From: Chloroflexota bacterium
Lineage (GTDB): Bacteria > Chloroflexota > UBA11872 > VXNJ01
Reading direction: 5' to 3'
Assembly (NCBI GenBank): GCA_030744875.1
Contig: JASLPR010000056.1
Coordinates: 1 to 62,231, forward strand
Length of the DNA stretch: 62,231 bases
Position numbers and translations under genes: made by a program
Shown: positions 18,722-28,871 of the stretch, piece after piece
Layout of the letters: the number at the start of each line of letters is the position of its first letter
How positions within the stretch are numbered: the stretch's first letter is position 1
Notes under the pieces: model-generated
What the model saw: the letters and a program-made list of their open reading frames with translations, nothing else
Told to the model about the DNA's origin: nothing
The model's database searches: none

Positions 18722-19891
18722 CTAGAGCTCCTTCGGCGAGTCGGCCGTCCAGCTCTGCTTGGGACGACGGTATTCACCTTCTTTGGAGTGACCCAGGATG
18801 CCCGGGTCAAGCCACGGCTCGACGTGCTCCGGCGCGTAGCGGGCCGCCCGGTAGACGTTCACCAGCTGCCCGCCGAAGAACGGCGAGTAGTAGTCCCACA
18901 CGATCTCCTTCTCCGGCGTCACCTCAAATATGTGGCCACAGTCGGCCTCGCAGATCAGAGTGTTACCGTTAGGCAGCCGCTGCTGGCCGGCGCGGAACGG
19001 GCTGGCGAAATTCTTCGGGTCCTCGTAGGTCCAGATCACATTGTCGGGCTCGCACGGGTCGAACTCGCGGATGATTGAGTGGCCGCGCAGGGTGCCGTTA
19101 TCGAACAGCAGGATGTGGCCGTTGTCCAGCATCTGCGCCTGGTGCTGACCATCCAGGGTGCCCAGGCCCCAGGCCCAGACGATGTCTTTGGAGTCCTGGT
19201 CGACGATCGAGATGATGTCCAGCGCGCGGTGGCTCAGCAGGAAATTGCCCTCGCGGAAGCGTGGGTCCTCGCGGCCGATCGGGTTGTCCGGTAGCACCGT
19301 CAGGGTATTCGTGTGCGCCCAGTCGGCCTGGTTGCGCGGCAGTTCTAGCCCGCCCAGTTCGACCAGTTCGTCGACGTGATCGCTGAGCCACCACTCCCAG
19401 TGCACGAAGCTGTCGCCGTCGATCTGCACGATCATGTCGTCCTGGATCGGCCCCCGGCTGAAGATGTCCGGCCGGTCCCGGTCGCGCTGGTAGAGAGTCA
19501 GGATCGCGCCGGTGTCCGGGTAGCGGTGGTAGTCGTGATGGGTCCTCCCATGCCACGTCCAGACCAGGTTGCCGTCGACATCGGACTCGAAGAGTCCGCC
19601 GAAGTAGTTGTCCCAGAACAGCGATCCGTCGGGGTTCAACTCGCCCCACTGGCTGTGAACCACCGGCCACGAGTGCACCACGCGCCCGTTCATGTCGATC
19701 AGGTACGAGGTGTCACCAAACGCCGGCGAGAACAGGGTGTAGCCCGGCCAGGCCTTGTTCTTGTCCCACTTGCGCACCCCGCGCAGGCCGTTGTAGATCC
19801 GCGGCGGTTTCGGGCGCACGCGGTCGCCGTAGTCGCGCCCCGGCTCTGCCTCGGTCCCGAACTTTACCTGCGACGGTCGTAGGATTCTCAT
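18722..19891 (-). CDS. Arylsulfotransferase (ASST)-like protein
   Basis: GYTLFSPAFGDTSYLIDMNGRVVHSWPV...VWTWHGRTHHDYHRYPDTGAILTL. Confidence 0.8.
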   Translation of the reverse strand: MRILRPSQVKFGTEAEPGRDYGDRVRPKPPRIYNGLRGVRKWDKNKAWPGYTLFSPAFGDTSYLIDMNGRVVHSWPVVHSQWGELNPDGSLFWDNYFGGLFESDVDGNLVWTWHGRTHHDYHRYPDTGAILTLYQRDRDRPDIFSRGPIQDDMIVQIDGDSFVHWEWWLSDHVDELVELGGLELPRNQADWAHTNTLTVLPDNPIGREDPRFREGNFLLSHRALDIISIVDQDSKDIVWAWGLGTLDGQHQAQMLDNGHILLFDNGTLRGHSIIREFDPCEPDNVIWTYEDPKNFASPFRAGQQRLPNGNTLICEADCGHIFEVTPEKEIVWDYYSPFFGGQLVNVYRAARYAPEHVEPWLDPGILGHSKEGEYRRPKQSWTADSPKEL

Positions 19892-19914
19892 ACTCGGCTC
19901 TCCCTCTTCTACCG

Positions 19915-20865
19915 CTACGCGGTCCCGGCGATAAGTCCCTGAATGTAGCCGATCGCGTGGGCTCTTGCGCGGTAGCCGTAGCCGGCGTCGTTGACGATCC
20001 CGGGTACGTGGTCATCCAGCAGGTAGCCATCGAACCCGGCCTCGCGCAGGGTCCGGATGGCCTTGGCCACGTCGACATTGCCCTCACCCAGGAAGCATTC
20101 CTGGAACTTGCCGGCCGACCCCTGAACGTCGCGGAAGTGCACGTAGAAGATTTTGCCCCGGCCGGCCAAGTTGCGGATCGCGTCCAGGCACTGCATCCCC
20201 ATCATTTCCGACCAGCAACCCATACAGAAGTCCAGGCCCAGGTTGGGGCTGTCGATGATCGCCAGCATGCGCTCGAAGCCTTCGCGATCCTTCAGGATCC
20301 GCGCCACCCCGCCCAGCGACTCCACCGGCGGATCGTCCGGGTGGGCGGCCAGCTTCACCCCGGCCTCCTCGGCCACCGGCACGACGGCCTTCAGGAAGTA
20401 CTCCAGATTCGCCCACATCTCATCGGCCGTGTATTCGCGATCGAACGACAGCGGCGCGTCCTTCGCCAAGTCCATATCGAACGAAGTCACCTGCGTCCCG
20501 CCCCGCCCCGGCGTCGTCCGCGAAGTCCGCCAGACGGAGTTCGGCATCCAGTGAAAGCCTAGGATCGGGACGCTGGCCCGGCCCAGGTTGCGGATGGTTT
20601 CGGAGTAGTTTTCGATCTGCTCGTCGCGCCCCGGCAGACCCAGCATCGCCTTGTCGAAGAACGAGTTCGGCATGTTCTCCAGCGCGAAAAGCTCCAGTCC
20701 GGCGTCCTCGATCCGCGTGCGCAGGTTTAGCAGGTCCATGAACTCCCAGCGCTCTTCGCCGGGCAGGTCCGGGTTGTTGAGCTGGATTCCGGTGGCCCCC
20801 AACTGCGCCGCGAACGCCAGCGCCTCGTCGTCCAGACTCCGCAACTGCCCCACCGCGATCTTCAT
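19915..20865 (-). CDS. Mannonate dehydratase-like (UxuA family)
   Basis: AGVKLAAHPDDPP; GLDFCMGCWSEMM; KIFYVHFRDVQGSAGKFQECFLGEGNVD. Confidence 0.85.
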   Translation of the reverse strand: MKIAVGQLRSLDDEALAFAAQLGATGIQLNNPDLPGEERWEFMDLLNLRTRIEDAGLELFALENMPNSFFDKAMLGLPGRDEQIENYSETIRNLGRASVPILGFHWMPNSVWRTSRTTPGRGGTQVTSFDMDLAKDAPLSFDREYTADEMWANLEYFLKAVVPVAEEAGVKLAAHPDDPPVESLGGVARILKDREGFERMLAIIDSPNLGLDFCMGCWSEMMGMQCLDAIRNLAGRGKIFYVHFRDVQGSAGKFQECFLGEGNVDVAKAIRTLREAGFDGYLLDDHVPGIVNDAGYGYRARAHAIGYIQGLIAGTA

Positions 20866-21066
20866 GTTCCCCGGCTCCCGGTCGTTACGTCAACGAGGTC
20901 TGGATTATGAGCGGCAATCCGGAACCGGGGCAAATGCCGGCTCATCGGCATTGCACGTCCCGCTTTCTCCCCGAGTGCTCTGCCCAACCGACGTCGGGAC
21001 TCAGAAGATGGGTGCCTCCGGCCCAGGCCCGCAATCAGCCATCAGAACGAAGCACTCGGAAGGGTG

Positions 21067-21678
21067 TCAGGCGCCGATCAAATCCAGGATGATGTCCGCC
21101 CCCAGGATGGCCAGCGCCGAGATCGCCAGGTTTTTCGCCAGCCTCCCCAGCCAGGAGGCGACAACGAAGCGTTGCCAGCCGAACCGCGCCGCCCCGGCCA
21201 CGGCCCCGGCAATATCGAATACTGGATTCGGCGTCGCCGCGAGGACTAGGATCGTCACGAAACCGTGAATCCGCAGGAAACGCTGCACCCGGTAGTACCA
21301 GCGATTGCGCCGTATCCAGCGCGAGCCCGTGTACCCCAGGAAATAGGAGTACATCTCACCGATCACCTGGCCGGTGGTCCCGATGATTGCCGGCAGCCAC
21401 CAGCTCTCAAATGCGATCGCGAATGCCCCGATGGCCGCCCAGCCGAAGCCGGGCAACATAAACAGCGCCCCGCTCAACACCGCCGCCACGAAGAGCGCCA
21501 GGTAACCCTCCGTCTGGTTGCGCATCAGGTTGTCCGCCAGCGGGATGGCCGCCACCGACACCCCGAGCACGACTACCAGTGTCACCAGCTGAATAGCCAG
21601 CACCATCCGCCGCCGCCGCCCGTACTCCTCGTCGGTTTCGGGAATCTGCCTCGGCTCGTTCATCGCCAGGAAACGCAA
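21067..21678 (-). CDS. VTT/DedA-like membrane protein
   Basis: GQVIGEMYSYFLGYTGSRWI...HGFVTILVLAATPNPVFDIAGAVAG, multiple TM segments. Confidence 0.8.
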   Translation of the reverse strand: MRFLAMNEPRQIPETDEEYGRRRRMVLAIQLVTLVVVLGVSVAAIPLADNLMRNQTEGYLALFVAAVLSGALFMLPGFGWAAIGAFAIAFESWWLPAIIGTTGQVIGEMYSYFLGYTGSRWIRRNRWYYRVQRFLRIHGFVTILVLAATPNPVFDIAGAVAGAARFGWQRFVVASWLGRLAKNLAISALAILGADIILDLIGA

Positions 21679-21776
21679 TCTCCAACGTCATCGTGTTCGT
21701 GAATCGGAGCATAATACCGGCAACAACCCCGGACAAAGTCCTCGCCGCCCGGCACCACCGAACCGCAGGTCCCTCC

Positions 21777-22793
21777 ATGAAGGCCGCCTATCTCGACAGT
21801 GCCAACCAGGTGTCCATCCGCGACGTCCCCTGCCCCGCCCCCGGGCCCCGCGACGTTCTCGTGAAGGTCGTGTCAGTCGGCGTCTGCGCCTCCGATGTCC
21901 ACTACTATGAGCACGGTCGCATCGGCTCGTTTGTTGTCGAAGAGCCGCTGATCCTCGGTCACGAGTCAGCCGGCGAAGTCATCGAAGTCGGCACCGAGGT
22001 GACCACGCTTTCTCCGGGCGACCGCGTCTCGATGGAGCCCGGCGTCCCCTGCGCCGAGTGTGCCTACTGCCGCTCCGGCCGCTACAACCTCTGCCCCGAC
22101 GTGGTCTTCATGGCGACCCCGCCGGTCCACGGCGCGTTTTGCGAGTACATCGCCCACCCGGCTGCCTACTGCTACAAGATTCCCGACTCGATGACCTTCG
22201 ACGAGGCCGCGATGATGGAGCCGCTGTCGGTCGGCCTGTTCTCGGTCGAACGCTCCGACGCCCAGTCTGGCCAGCGCGTTGCCGTGCTCGGCGCTGGCCC
22301 CATCGGCCTGGCCGTCCTGCTGGCGCTCACCGCCCAGGGCGTAACCAACGTCACCCTCTTCGACATCCTCGACAGCCGTGTCGCAAAGGCTATGGAACTC
22401 GGCGCGGCGGCCGCGGTCAACGTCGCCCGCGTCGCGCTCGAAACCGACTACGCCAACCGTTTCGATATCGTCATCGAGACAGCCGGCGCCGAATCGGCCA
22501 CCACTGCCACCACCCGCATCGCCACCCCCGGGGCCACCATCGTGCTGGTGGGCCACGTGGCCACCGACGTCGTCGCCATCGACACCAACGAACTCATCAT
22601 CAAGCAGCTCGATGTCGTCGGCTCGTTCCGCTATGCCCACACCTACGCCCGGGGGATCGAATTGGTAGCCGCCGGCAAGATCGACGTCGCGAAATTCATC
22701 TCGCGGCACTTCACGCTCGACGAAGCCGAAGCCGCGCTCCGGTTCGCCCGCGACGCCAAGGACCAGTGCATCAAGGCCGTCGTGACGCCCTGA
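21777..22793 (+). CDS. Zn-dependent medium-chain alcohol/polyol dehydrogenase
   Basis: GVCASDVHYYEHGRIG; GHESAGEV; GVPCAECAYCRSGRYNLCPD; GAGPIGLA. Confidence 0.93.
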   Translation: MKAAYLDSANQVSIRDVPCPAPGPRDVLVKVVSVGVCASDVHYYEHGRIGSFVVEEPLILGHESAGEVIEVGTEVTTLSPGDRVSMEPGVPCAECAYCRSGRYNLCPDVVFMATPPVHGAFCEYIAHPAAYCYKIPDSMTFDEAAMMEPLSVGLFSVERSDAQSGQRVAVLGAGPIGLAVLLALTAQGVTNVTLFDILDSRVAKAMELGAAAAVNVARVALETDYANRFDIVIETAGAESATTATTRIATPGATIVLVGHVATDVVAIDTNELIIKQLDVVGSFRYAHTYARGIELVAAGKIDVAKFISRHFTLDEAEAALRFARDAKDQCIKAVVTP

Positions 22794-22861
22794 CGGCACC
22801 CGCCGCGCCGGTGGGCAATAATGCCTGCGAGTCCACCGCCGCCAATCGCGAGGTTGCCGAA

Positions 22862-23569
22862 ATGAGTGAAACAACTGGGGCGCTCACCATCGACTACCTG
22901 GGACACTGCGCCTTTCGCTTCACCACCCCGGCCGGGCAGCGCATCCTGGTCGACCCTCACCGTAACTGGCCCGATGGCCGCCAATGGTTCAAGCGTGAGT
23001 GCGCAAACGTCGAAGCCGATGTCCTGCTGGTTAGCCATCCCCACGCCGACCATGACCGCGTCTCCTCGGCGCTCGGCCGGCCAAAACTGCTGGAAGGGGA
23101 GGGCGAACTTGCCGGACTCGACTTTGTGGTTCACGGTCTGACCGGCCGGCACTCGGCGCGCTTCGGTCGTGACATCGACTACTTCAACACCATCTTCGTC
23201 CTCGAATCCGCCGGGTTGCGCGTCTGCCTGATGGGCGACAACGAGGCCAATTTGTCGGAGAGCCTGCGCAACGAAATCGGCCCGCTCGATGCCCTGGTGG
23301 TGCCGGTCGAAGACGCCGGCCTGATCCTCAGCGCCGCCGAGGCCGAGCGTCTGGCCAATCGCCTCCAGCCGCGCGTCGTCATCCCCACCCATTACTTCAT
23401 CGAAGGGCTGACCGAGCCGTCTTCAGGCTTCGAGGGGATCGACGAATGGCGCGCTCTTCAGACAACCATCCGAGACCTGCCCGGCGCGACGCTTGAACTT
23501 CGACCGGAAGGCTTGCCCGAGAATCGGGAGGGCTGGGTATTCGGCGACTGCCTGGTGCCTCAGGACTGA
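22862..23569 (+). CDS. MBL-fold metallo-hydrolase (UlaG-like)
   Basis: IDYLGHCAFRFTTPAGQRILVDPH; LLVSHPHADHDRV; VIPTHYFIEG. Confidence 0.88.
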   Translation: MSETTGALTIDYLGHCAFRFTTPAGQRILVDPHRNWPDGRQWFKRECANVEADVLLVSHPHADHDRVSSALGRPKLLEGEGELAGLDFVVHGLTGRHSARFGRDIDYFNTIFVLESAGLRVCLMGDNEANLSESLRNEIGPLDALVVPVEDAGLILSAAEAERLANRLQPRVVIPTHYFIEGLTEPSSGFEGIDEWRALQTTIRDLPGATLELRPEGLPENREGWVFGDCLVPQD

Positions 23570-23605
23570 TTGCGCAGAATCAATTCATCGGAAAGGAACC
23601 GGCCC

Positions 23606-24406
23606 ATGCCCCGCCAGATCATCGACCTCACCGCCACGATCGAAGAAGGCATGATCCAGAACGCCCCGTTTCATCCCCGCGCCCCGTTGCTCTGGACCAA
23701 CCAGAACCACAACGTCACCCAGTGGTACCAGGAACACCTCTGGAGCGGCGATTTGCCGCCGCTTTTCGACGGCCTGCCTCCGGAAGCCGGCCAACACGGC
23801 CAGGGCCACGGCCAGCAGAGCGAGCAGGTGCTTTTCGGCACCCACATGGGCACCCACATCGACGCGCCGCTGCACTTTGACGACCGGCCCGAAGCCGGCG
23901 ACGCCACCACCATCCCGGTCGAAATCTGCATGGGCGCGGCTATCCTGCTGGACCTGCGGCCGGAGGTCGGTGACGACTGGGGCCACGTCATCACGGCGGT
24001 CGATCTCGCCGCCGCCGAGGCCCGCTCCGGCGACAGCGTCCGACCCGGTGACATCGTGATCCTACACACCGGCCACTCCGCCGCCAACGCCTACGGGCCC
24101 GACGCCAGTTCGGCCAACTACGCCCCGATTCACCCCGGGCTCGGCTACCACGCGCCGGAGTGGTTCTTGGATCGCGAAGTGTCCCTGATCGGTGTCGATA
24201 CCGCTAACCTGGACACGAACCAGGTCCTCTCCGCGCACGTCAACTTCCTGCTGCGCCCGTGGATCGGCAAGGAACCCGTCTATATCATCGAGAACCTGGT
24301 CCGGCTTGAGGATATCCCGCGCAGCCGCTTTGAATTCATCGGTCTGCCGCTGCCGATCAAGGACGGCAGCGGCTCGCCGATCCGCGCGCTGGCGATACTC
24401 GACTAG
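23606..24406 (+). CDS. Cyclase family protein
   Basis: IIDLTATIEEGM; FGTHMGTHIDAPLHF; GVDTANLDT. Confidence 0.88.
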   Translation: MPRQIIDLTATIEEGMIQNAPFHPRAPLLWTNQNHNVTQWYQEHLWSGDLPPLFDGLPPEAGQHGQGHGQQSEQVLFGTHMGTHIDAPLHFDDRPEAGDATTIPVEICMGAAILLDLRPEVGDDWGHVITAVDLAAAEARSGDSVRPGDIVILHTGHSAANAYGPDASSANYAPIHPGLGYHAPEWFLDREVSLIGVDTANLDTNQVLSAHVNFLLRPWIGKEPVYIIENLVRLEDIPRSRFEFIGLPLPIKDGSGSPIRALAILD

Positions 24407-24658
24407 CGCTTCTCGCTAGCCCGCCGCCGCTCGCCGGTCCAGGGCGCGCAGCAGGCTGTCCAGTCCGCCGGCCAGGTCCGCCAACTCCACCTCCCGGCAG
24501 AGGTAGGCGAGCGCCTGGCATCCGCTGGGCGCTCGTGCGTTTCCGGGCTGCCGGGATCGCAATCGGGCTGGCCCCGCACCCTTCGGCGAAATAGACTCAT
24601 CGGCGCCACGGTCCCCTCCTGATTCTGGCGGCGAAGCCCGCCCCCCGGAGCCAGTACC

Positions 24659-26848
24659 TTGCTCGAACGCCTCGGCCGCCTGTTCGCCCGCCGCCGCTGG
24701 TACGTCATCGGCTTCTGGGTGCTGCTGGCGGCGCTCTCACTGCTGCTGGCTCCGCGGGTCGGTTCGGTCCTGCGCGCCGGCGGTTTTTCGGCCGCCGGAC
24801 TCGAATCGGAGATCGCCTTCGAGCGCTATCAGCAGGACTTCGGCTCGCCAGGCTCGGCGGTCAGCATCGTGTTCCATTCCGAGGAACTGGCCGCGTCCGA
24901 TCCGGTGTTTGTCGAAGCGGCCCGCGCCGCGCTGCACCCGCTCAACCAGCTCGACTACGTCCGGCAGGTGCTGCCGTTCTGGGACAACCCCACGCAGGTG
25001 GCCCCGCGCGGGCACACCGCCTACGCGGCCGTGGTGGTCGATATCGACGACGAGCGCGCCCACCGGATCGTGCCGGACATCCGCGCCGCGCTGGCGCCCA
25101 TCGAAATCGAGATGCACGTCGCCGGGGCGGCGGCGTTCTACGAAGACATCCAGTCCACCAGCGAGAGCGATCTCCGCCGCGCCGAGGCGATCGGCCTGCC
25201 GTTCGCGCTGCTTGCGCTGCTGCTGGTGTTCGGCTCGCTGGTGGCGGCCGGCGTCCCGGTGATCTCGGGCGGGGTGAGCGTGATCGTCGGCCTGGCGGCG
25301 ATCTTCCTGCTGGGTCAGGTGGCCAGCTTCTCGATCTTCGCGCTCAACGTGGTCACTCTGGTCGGACTGGGCCTCGGCGCTGATTATTCGCTGTTCCTGG
25401 TCAGCCGATTTCGCGAGGAACTGGCCCGCGGGCTGAGTCCCGAGGACGCGGTGGCGGTCACCCTGTCGACCGCCGGTCGCGCGGTTCTCTTTTCGGGCCT
25501 GGCGGTCATGATCGGTCTGTCGTCGCTGACGATGTTCGAGTTCATGATGCTGCGCTCAATCGGCATCGGCGGCACGGTCGTCACCATCATTGCGGTCCTC
25601 GCTGCGACAACCTTGGTCCCGGCGATCCTGATGGTGCTGGGGCCCAACATCGACCGCGGGCGAGTCTGGCGACCGCGCTTCGGCGTCCGCGACGGTTGGG
25701 CGCGTTTGGCGCGCCTGGTCATGCGGCGCGCCGGGCTGGTCTTCCTGCTGGTCGGGCTGTTCCTGCTGCTGATGGGCGCGCCGCTGCTGCGCATCCGCGT
25801 CAACGCTCCCGACGCCGGCGTGCTCACCCCGGACAGCGAGTCGCGCCAGGTATATGACCTACTCAGCCGCGAATTTGGCGTCGGCCACATCGCTCCTTCG
25901 TTCATCGTCGCCCGCTTCGAAGGTGGCGCCCTCGGCCCGGCCGGCATCGACACCCTCTACCGCCTGGGCCTGGCCCTCGAAAACGACCCCCGGGTGGTCC
26001 GCGTGCGCGGCCCGCTGAATCTCGATCCGCGCATCACGTTCGACGAATACCGCCTGCTATACGCCGATCCGGACCAGATTGCCGACCCCTACGCGGCCGG
26101 CTTCGCGACGGTCTTCACCCGTGGCGACACCGTCGTGATGTCCATCGAGCCCCGCGCTCCGGCCGCCTCCCCGGAGGCCCGCGGCCTCGTCGACGCGCTG
26201 CGCGAATACCGCGATCGCCACGGCCTGGACCTGCTGGTCGGCGGCGGCGCGGCTGGTCTCAGCGACTTCTCCGACCGCCTGTACGAAGACTTCCCGAAGG
26301 CCGTGGCGCTGATCCTGCTGGTCAGCTACGTTGTCCTCCTCTTCCTCTTCCGTTCCATCCTCCTGCCCCTCAAGGCTGTCTTCATGAACACACTCAGCCT
26401 GGCGGCCAGTTTCGGTATGCTGGTCTTAGTGTTCCAGGACGGCTGGCTCGCCAACGTTTTCCGCTTCGAGCCGCTCGGCTACGTCGAGGCCACACTGCCG
26501 GTGCTGATGTTCGCGCTGCTCTTCGGGCTCAGCATGGACTACGAGGTGTTCCTGCTGGCCCGGGTCAAAGAAGCCCACGATTCCGGTAGCGACAACACCG
26601 AGGCGGTGGCGTTGGGACTGGAGCGGAGCGGGCGGGTCATCACCAGCGCGGCGATGGTGGTGATCGTCGTCAGCCTGGCCTTCGTCACCGCGGACATAGT
26701 GCTCATCAAGGCCGTAGGACTCGGCGCGGCGGTGGCGATCTTCATCGACGCCACGGTGGTGCGCACCCTGCTGGTCCCGGCGACGATGAAATTGCTGGGC
26801 GAGTGGAACTGGTGGGCCCCGGGGTGGCTGTTTCGAGGAGCGAAATGA
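24659..26848 (+). CDS. MMPL family transporter
   Basis: Two RND-like TM blocks; GLGLGADYSLFLVSRFREEL and LLFGLSMDYEVFLLARVKEAH. Confidence 0.93.
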   Translation: MLERLGRLFARRRWYVIGFWVLLAALSLLLAPRVGSVLRAGGFSAAGLESEIAFERYQQDFGSPGSAVSIVFHSEELAASDPVFVEAARAALHPLNQLDYVRQVLPFWDNPTQVAPRGHTAYAAVVVDIDDERAHRIVPDIRAALAPIEIEMHVAGAAAFYEDIQSTSESDLRRAEAIGLPFALLALLLVFGSLVAAGVPVISGGVSVIVGLAAIFLLGQVASFSIFALNVVTLVGLGLGADYSLFLVSRFREELARGLSPEDAVAVTLSTAGRAVLFSGLAVMIGLSSLTMFEFMMLRSIGIGGTVVTIIAVLAATTLVPAILMVLGPNIDRGRVWRPRFGVRDGWARLARLVMRRAGLVFLLVGLFLLLMGAPLLRIRVNAPDAGVLTPDSESRQVYDLLSREFGVGHIAPSFIVARFEGGALGPAGIDTLYRLGLALENDPRVVRVRGPLNLDPRITFDEYRLLYADPDQIADPYAAGFATVFTRGDTVVMSIEPRAPAASPEARGLVDALREYRDRHGLDLLVGGGAAGLSDFSDRLYEDFPKAVALILLVSYVVLLFLFRSILLPLKAVFMNTLSLAASFGMLVLVFQDGWLANVFRFEPLGYVEATLPVLMFALLFGLSMDYEVFLLARVKEAHDSGSDNTEAVALGLERSGRVITSAAMVVIVVSLAFVTADIVLIKAVGLGAAVAIFIDATVVRTLLVPATMKLLGEWNWWAPGWLFRGAK

Positions 26849-27960
26849 TAAAGAGGCACAGCCTCCTTTTCCTCCTCGGCGCGGCGCTTTTCACGCTGAC
26901 CCTCGCCGCGTGCGCCCGCGACTTCGCCCCCCTCGCCGACGTCCCTCCGGCCGCCGCCGACCCGGCTGCCCTCCCGCCCATCAGCCTCCCGGCCGACCAC
27001 GCCCCTCATGACAACCTCTCCGAGTGGTGGTACTTCACCGGCCATCTCAGCGATGATTCCGTCCACGAATACGGCTTCGAATTCGTGATCTTCCAGGCCG
27101 ACCGCGGCGGCGAGATCGCCTACGCCGCCCACTTCGCGCTCACCGATCCGGCTGCCGGCGACTTTGCCTACGACCAGCGCACATCGTTTGCGCACGGCTC
27201 CCGGCAGGCGGTCGGACTCGACCTCTGCGTGGGCGGCTGGACGCTGGCTGAGGCCGATGGCTCGTTCGCCTTCACCGCCGACCTGCCCGACCGCCGACTC
27301 ACCCTCCGCCTGAGCCCGATCAAGCCGCCGGCCATTCACAACCGCGACGGCCTGCTGGATTTTGCGCCCTACGGCTGGAGCTACTACTACTCCTATACGC
27401 GGCTGGACGTATCCGGCGAACTGTCCGGCGACGGCGGTCCGGCCGAAATCCACGGCCAGGCCTGGATGGACCACCAGTGGGGCGACTTCATCTCGGTCGG
27501 CGCCGGTGGCTGGGACTGGTTTAGCCTGCAACTCGACGACGGCCGCGACTTCACTGCCTCGATAATCCGTGGCGACGACGGTGAGGTCGTCCTCAAGTAC
27601 GCCACCCTGGTTGCGCCCAACGGTGTCGCCCGCCACCTGGAGGCCGGCGAGTTCACGATCACCGCCGGGGACGAGTGGGCCAGCCCGACCACCGGGGCGA
27701 TCTATCCATCGCGCTGGCGACTGGTGATCCCCGACGCGGCCATCGATCTGGAACTCCGGCCGGTCCTCGCCGCCCAGGAACTCGATGCCCGCGCCAGCAC
27801 CGGCAATATCTACTGGGAAGGGGTGGTGCTGGCGGTCGGCGAATCCGGCGCGCTGGGTCGCGGCTACGTCGAACTCACCGGCTACGCGCCGGGGGCCACC
27901 GCACTCAGCCTGGACATCCTCACCGGCCCCCGCACCGACCTCTGCGCACCGGCTCCGTAG
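26845..27960 (+). CDS. CrtC/AttH lipocalin-family lipoprotein
   Basis: Signal plus lipobox-like LTLAAC; PHDNLSEWWYFTGHL; AWMDHQWGDF; ATGA overlap with the MMPL gene. Confidence 0.85.
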   Translation: MIKRHSLLFLLGAALFTLTLAACARDFAPLADVPPAAADPAALPPISLPADHAPHDNLSEWWYFTGHLSDDSVHEYGFEFVIFQADRGGEIAYAAHFALTDPAAGDFAYDQRTSFAHGSRQAVGLDLCVGGWTLAEADGSFAFTADLPDRRLTLRLSPIKPPAIHNRDGLLDFAPYGWSYYYSYTRLDVSGELSGDGGPAEIHGQAWMDHQWGDFISVGAGGWDWFSLQLDDGRDFTASIIRGDDGEVVLKYATLVAPNGVARHLEAGEFTITAGDEWASPTTGAIYPSRWRLVIPDAAIDLELRPVLAAQELDARASTGNIYWEGVVLAVGESGALGRGYVELTGYAPGATALSLDILTGPRTDLCAPAP

Positions 27961-28012
27961 GAGTTCCCACCCACTCTGGCCCCGAGCCGGGTGATACCCT
28001 TGTCCATTCCGC

Positions 28013-28864
28013 TTGCAGCCGCCATCGGAGGCCGCCCCCATCAACCCTGTAATCGAAATCCCCTTCGCGCCCGAGTTCCATATCGGCCCGCTCACCATGC
28101 GCTGGTACGGGCTCATCATCGTCAGCGGCATTGGGGTCGGTTGGTGGATCGCCCGCCGCTACGCCCGCCACGCCGGGATCACCGAAGACGAGGTCGACCA
28201 GATCGCCTTTGTCGCCATCATCTGCGGCGTCATCGGCACCCGCGTTCTGCACGTCGCGGAAGAGTGGGGCGACAACTACTCCCGGGACCCCTGGACAGCC
28301 TTCCAGATGTGGAGGGGTGGTGGCTCGGTATGGGGTAGCATCATCGGCGGCATGGCCGGCGGCGTCGGCATGGCCGTCTATTACAAGCTGCCGAAGATAC
28401 CGCTGCTCGAGGTCGGCAGCATGGGGCTCATCGCCGGGCAGATGGTCGGCCGTATGGCCAACGTCGTTAATGGCGAGCACACCCGCTCCCCCAGCGATCT
28501 CCCTTGGGCCTTCCTCTACACCAACCCGAACACAGCCAACCAGGTCAGTTTCCCCGCCCACCCGTCCCCCGTATACGAAATGATCCTCAACGGTTTGATC
28601 CTGCTGATCCTGATCTGGCTGGTGAAGCGCTGGGGCGGATCCGGAATCGTCTTCGCCGCATACCTATTCCTTTACTCCGCCGGGCGTTTCGGGCTTACCT
28701 TCCTGCGCGTCGACGACTACTACGGCGGGCTGAGCCAGGCCCAGTGGATCTCGGTCATCGCCGGCGTCCCAGCCCTCATCGCGCTGGTCCTTTTCGCGGT
28801 CGGCCGCCTCCCGCTCAATGTCCCCCCCGCCCTGCCGGACGCCGTCCGCGATCGCGCCGGATGA
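28013..28864 (+). CDS. lgt: Prolipoprotein diacylglyceryl transferase
   Basis: [67 protein letters not shown]. Confidence 0.9.
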   Translation: MQPPSEAAPINPVIEIPFAPEFHIGPLTMRWYGLIIVSGIGVGWWIARRYARHAGITEDEVDQIAFVAIICGVIGTRVLHVAEEWGDNYSRDPWTAFQMWRGGGSVWGSIIGGMAGGVGMAVYYKLPKIPLLEVGSMGLIAGQMVGRMANVVNGEHTRSPSDLPWAFLYTNPNTANQVSFPAHPSPVYEMILNGLILLILIWLVKRWGGSGIVFAAYLFLYSAGRFGLTFLRVDDYYGGLSQAQWISVIAGVPALIALVLFAVGRLPLNVPPALPDAVRDRAG

Positions 28865-28871
28865 TCGCCGC

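Noticed and set aside
20960-21061. Possible tRNA or selC remnant (8-bp closing stem, minus-strand string GTCGGTTGGGCAGAGCACTCG)
   Set aside because: No GGTTCGAxTCC T-arm, no UCA anticodon arm and no consistent cloverleaf on either strand.
24403-24620. Small minus-strand ORF region ending ...LADLAGGLDSLLRALDRRAAAG with an apparent frame change
   Set aside because: Too short and without a recognised family to call a gene or pseudogene.
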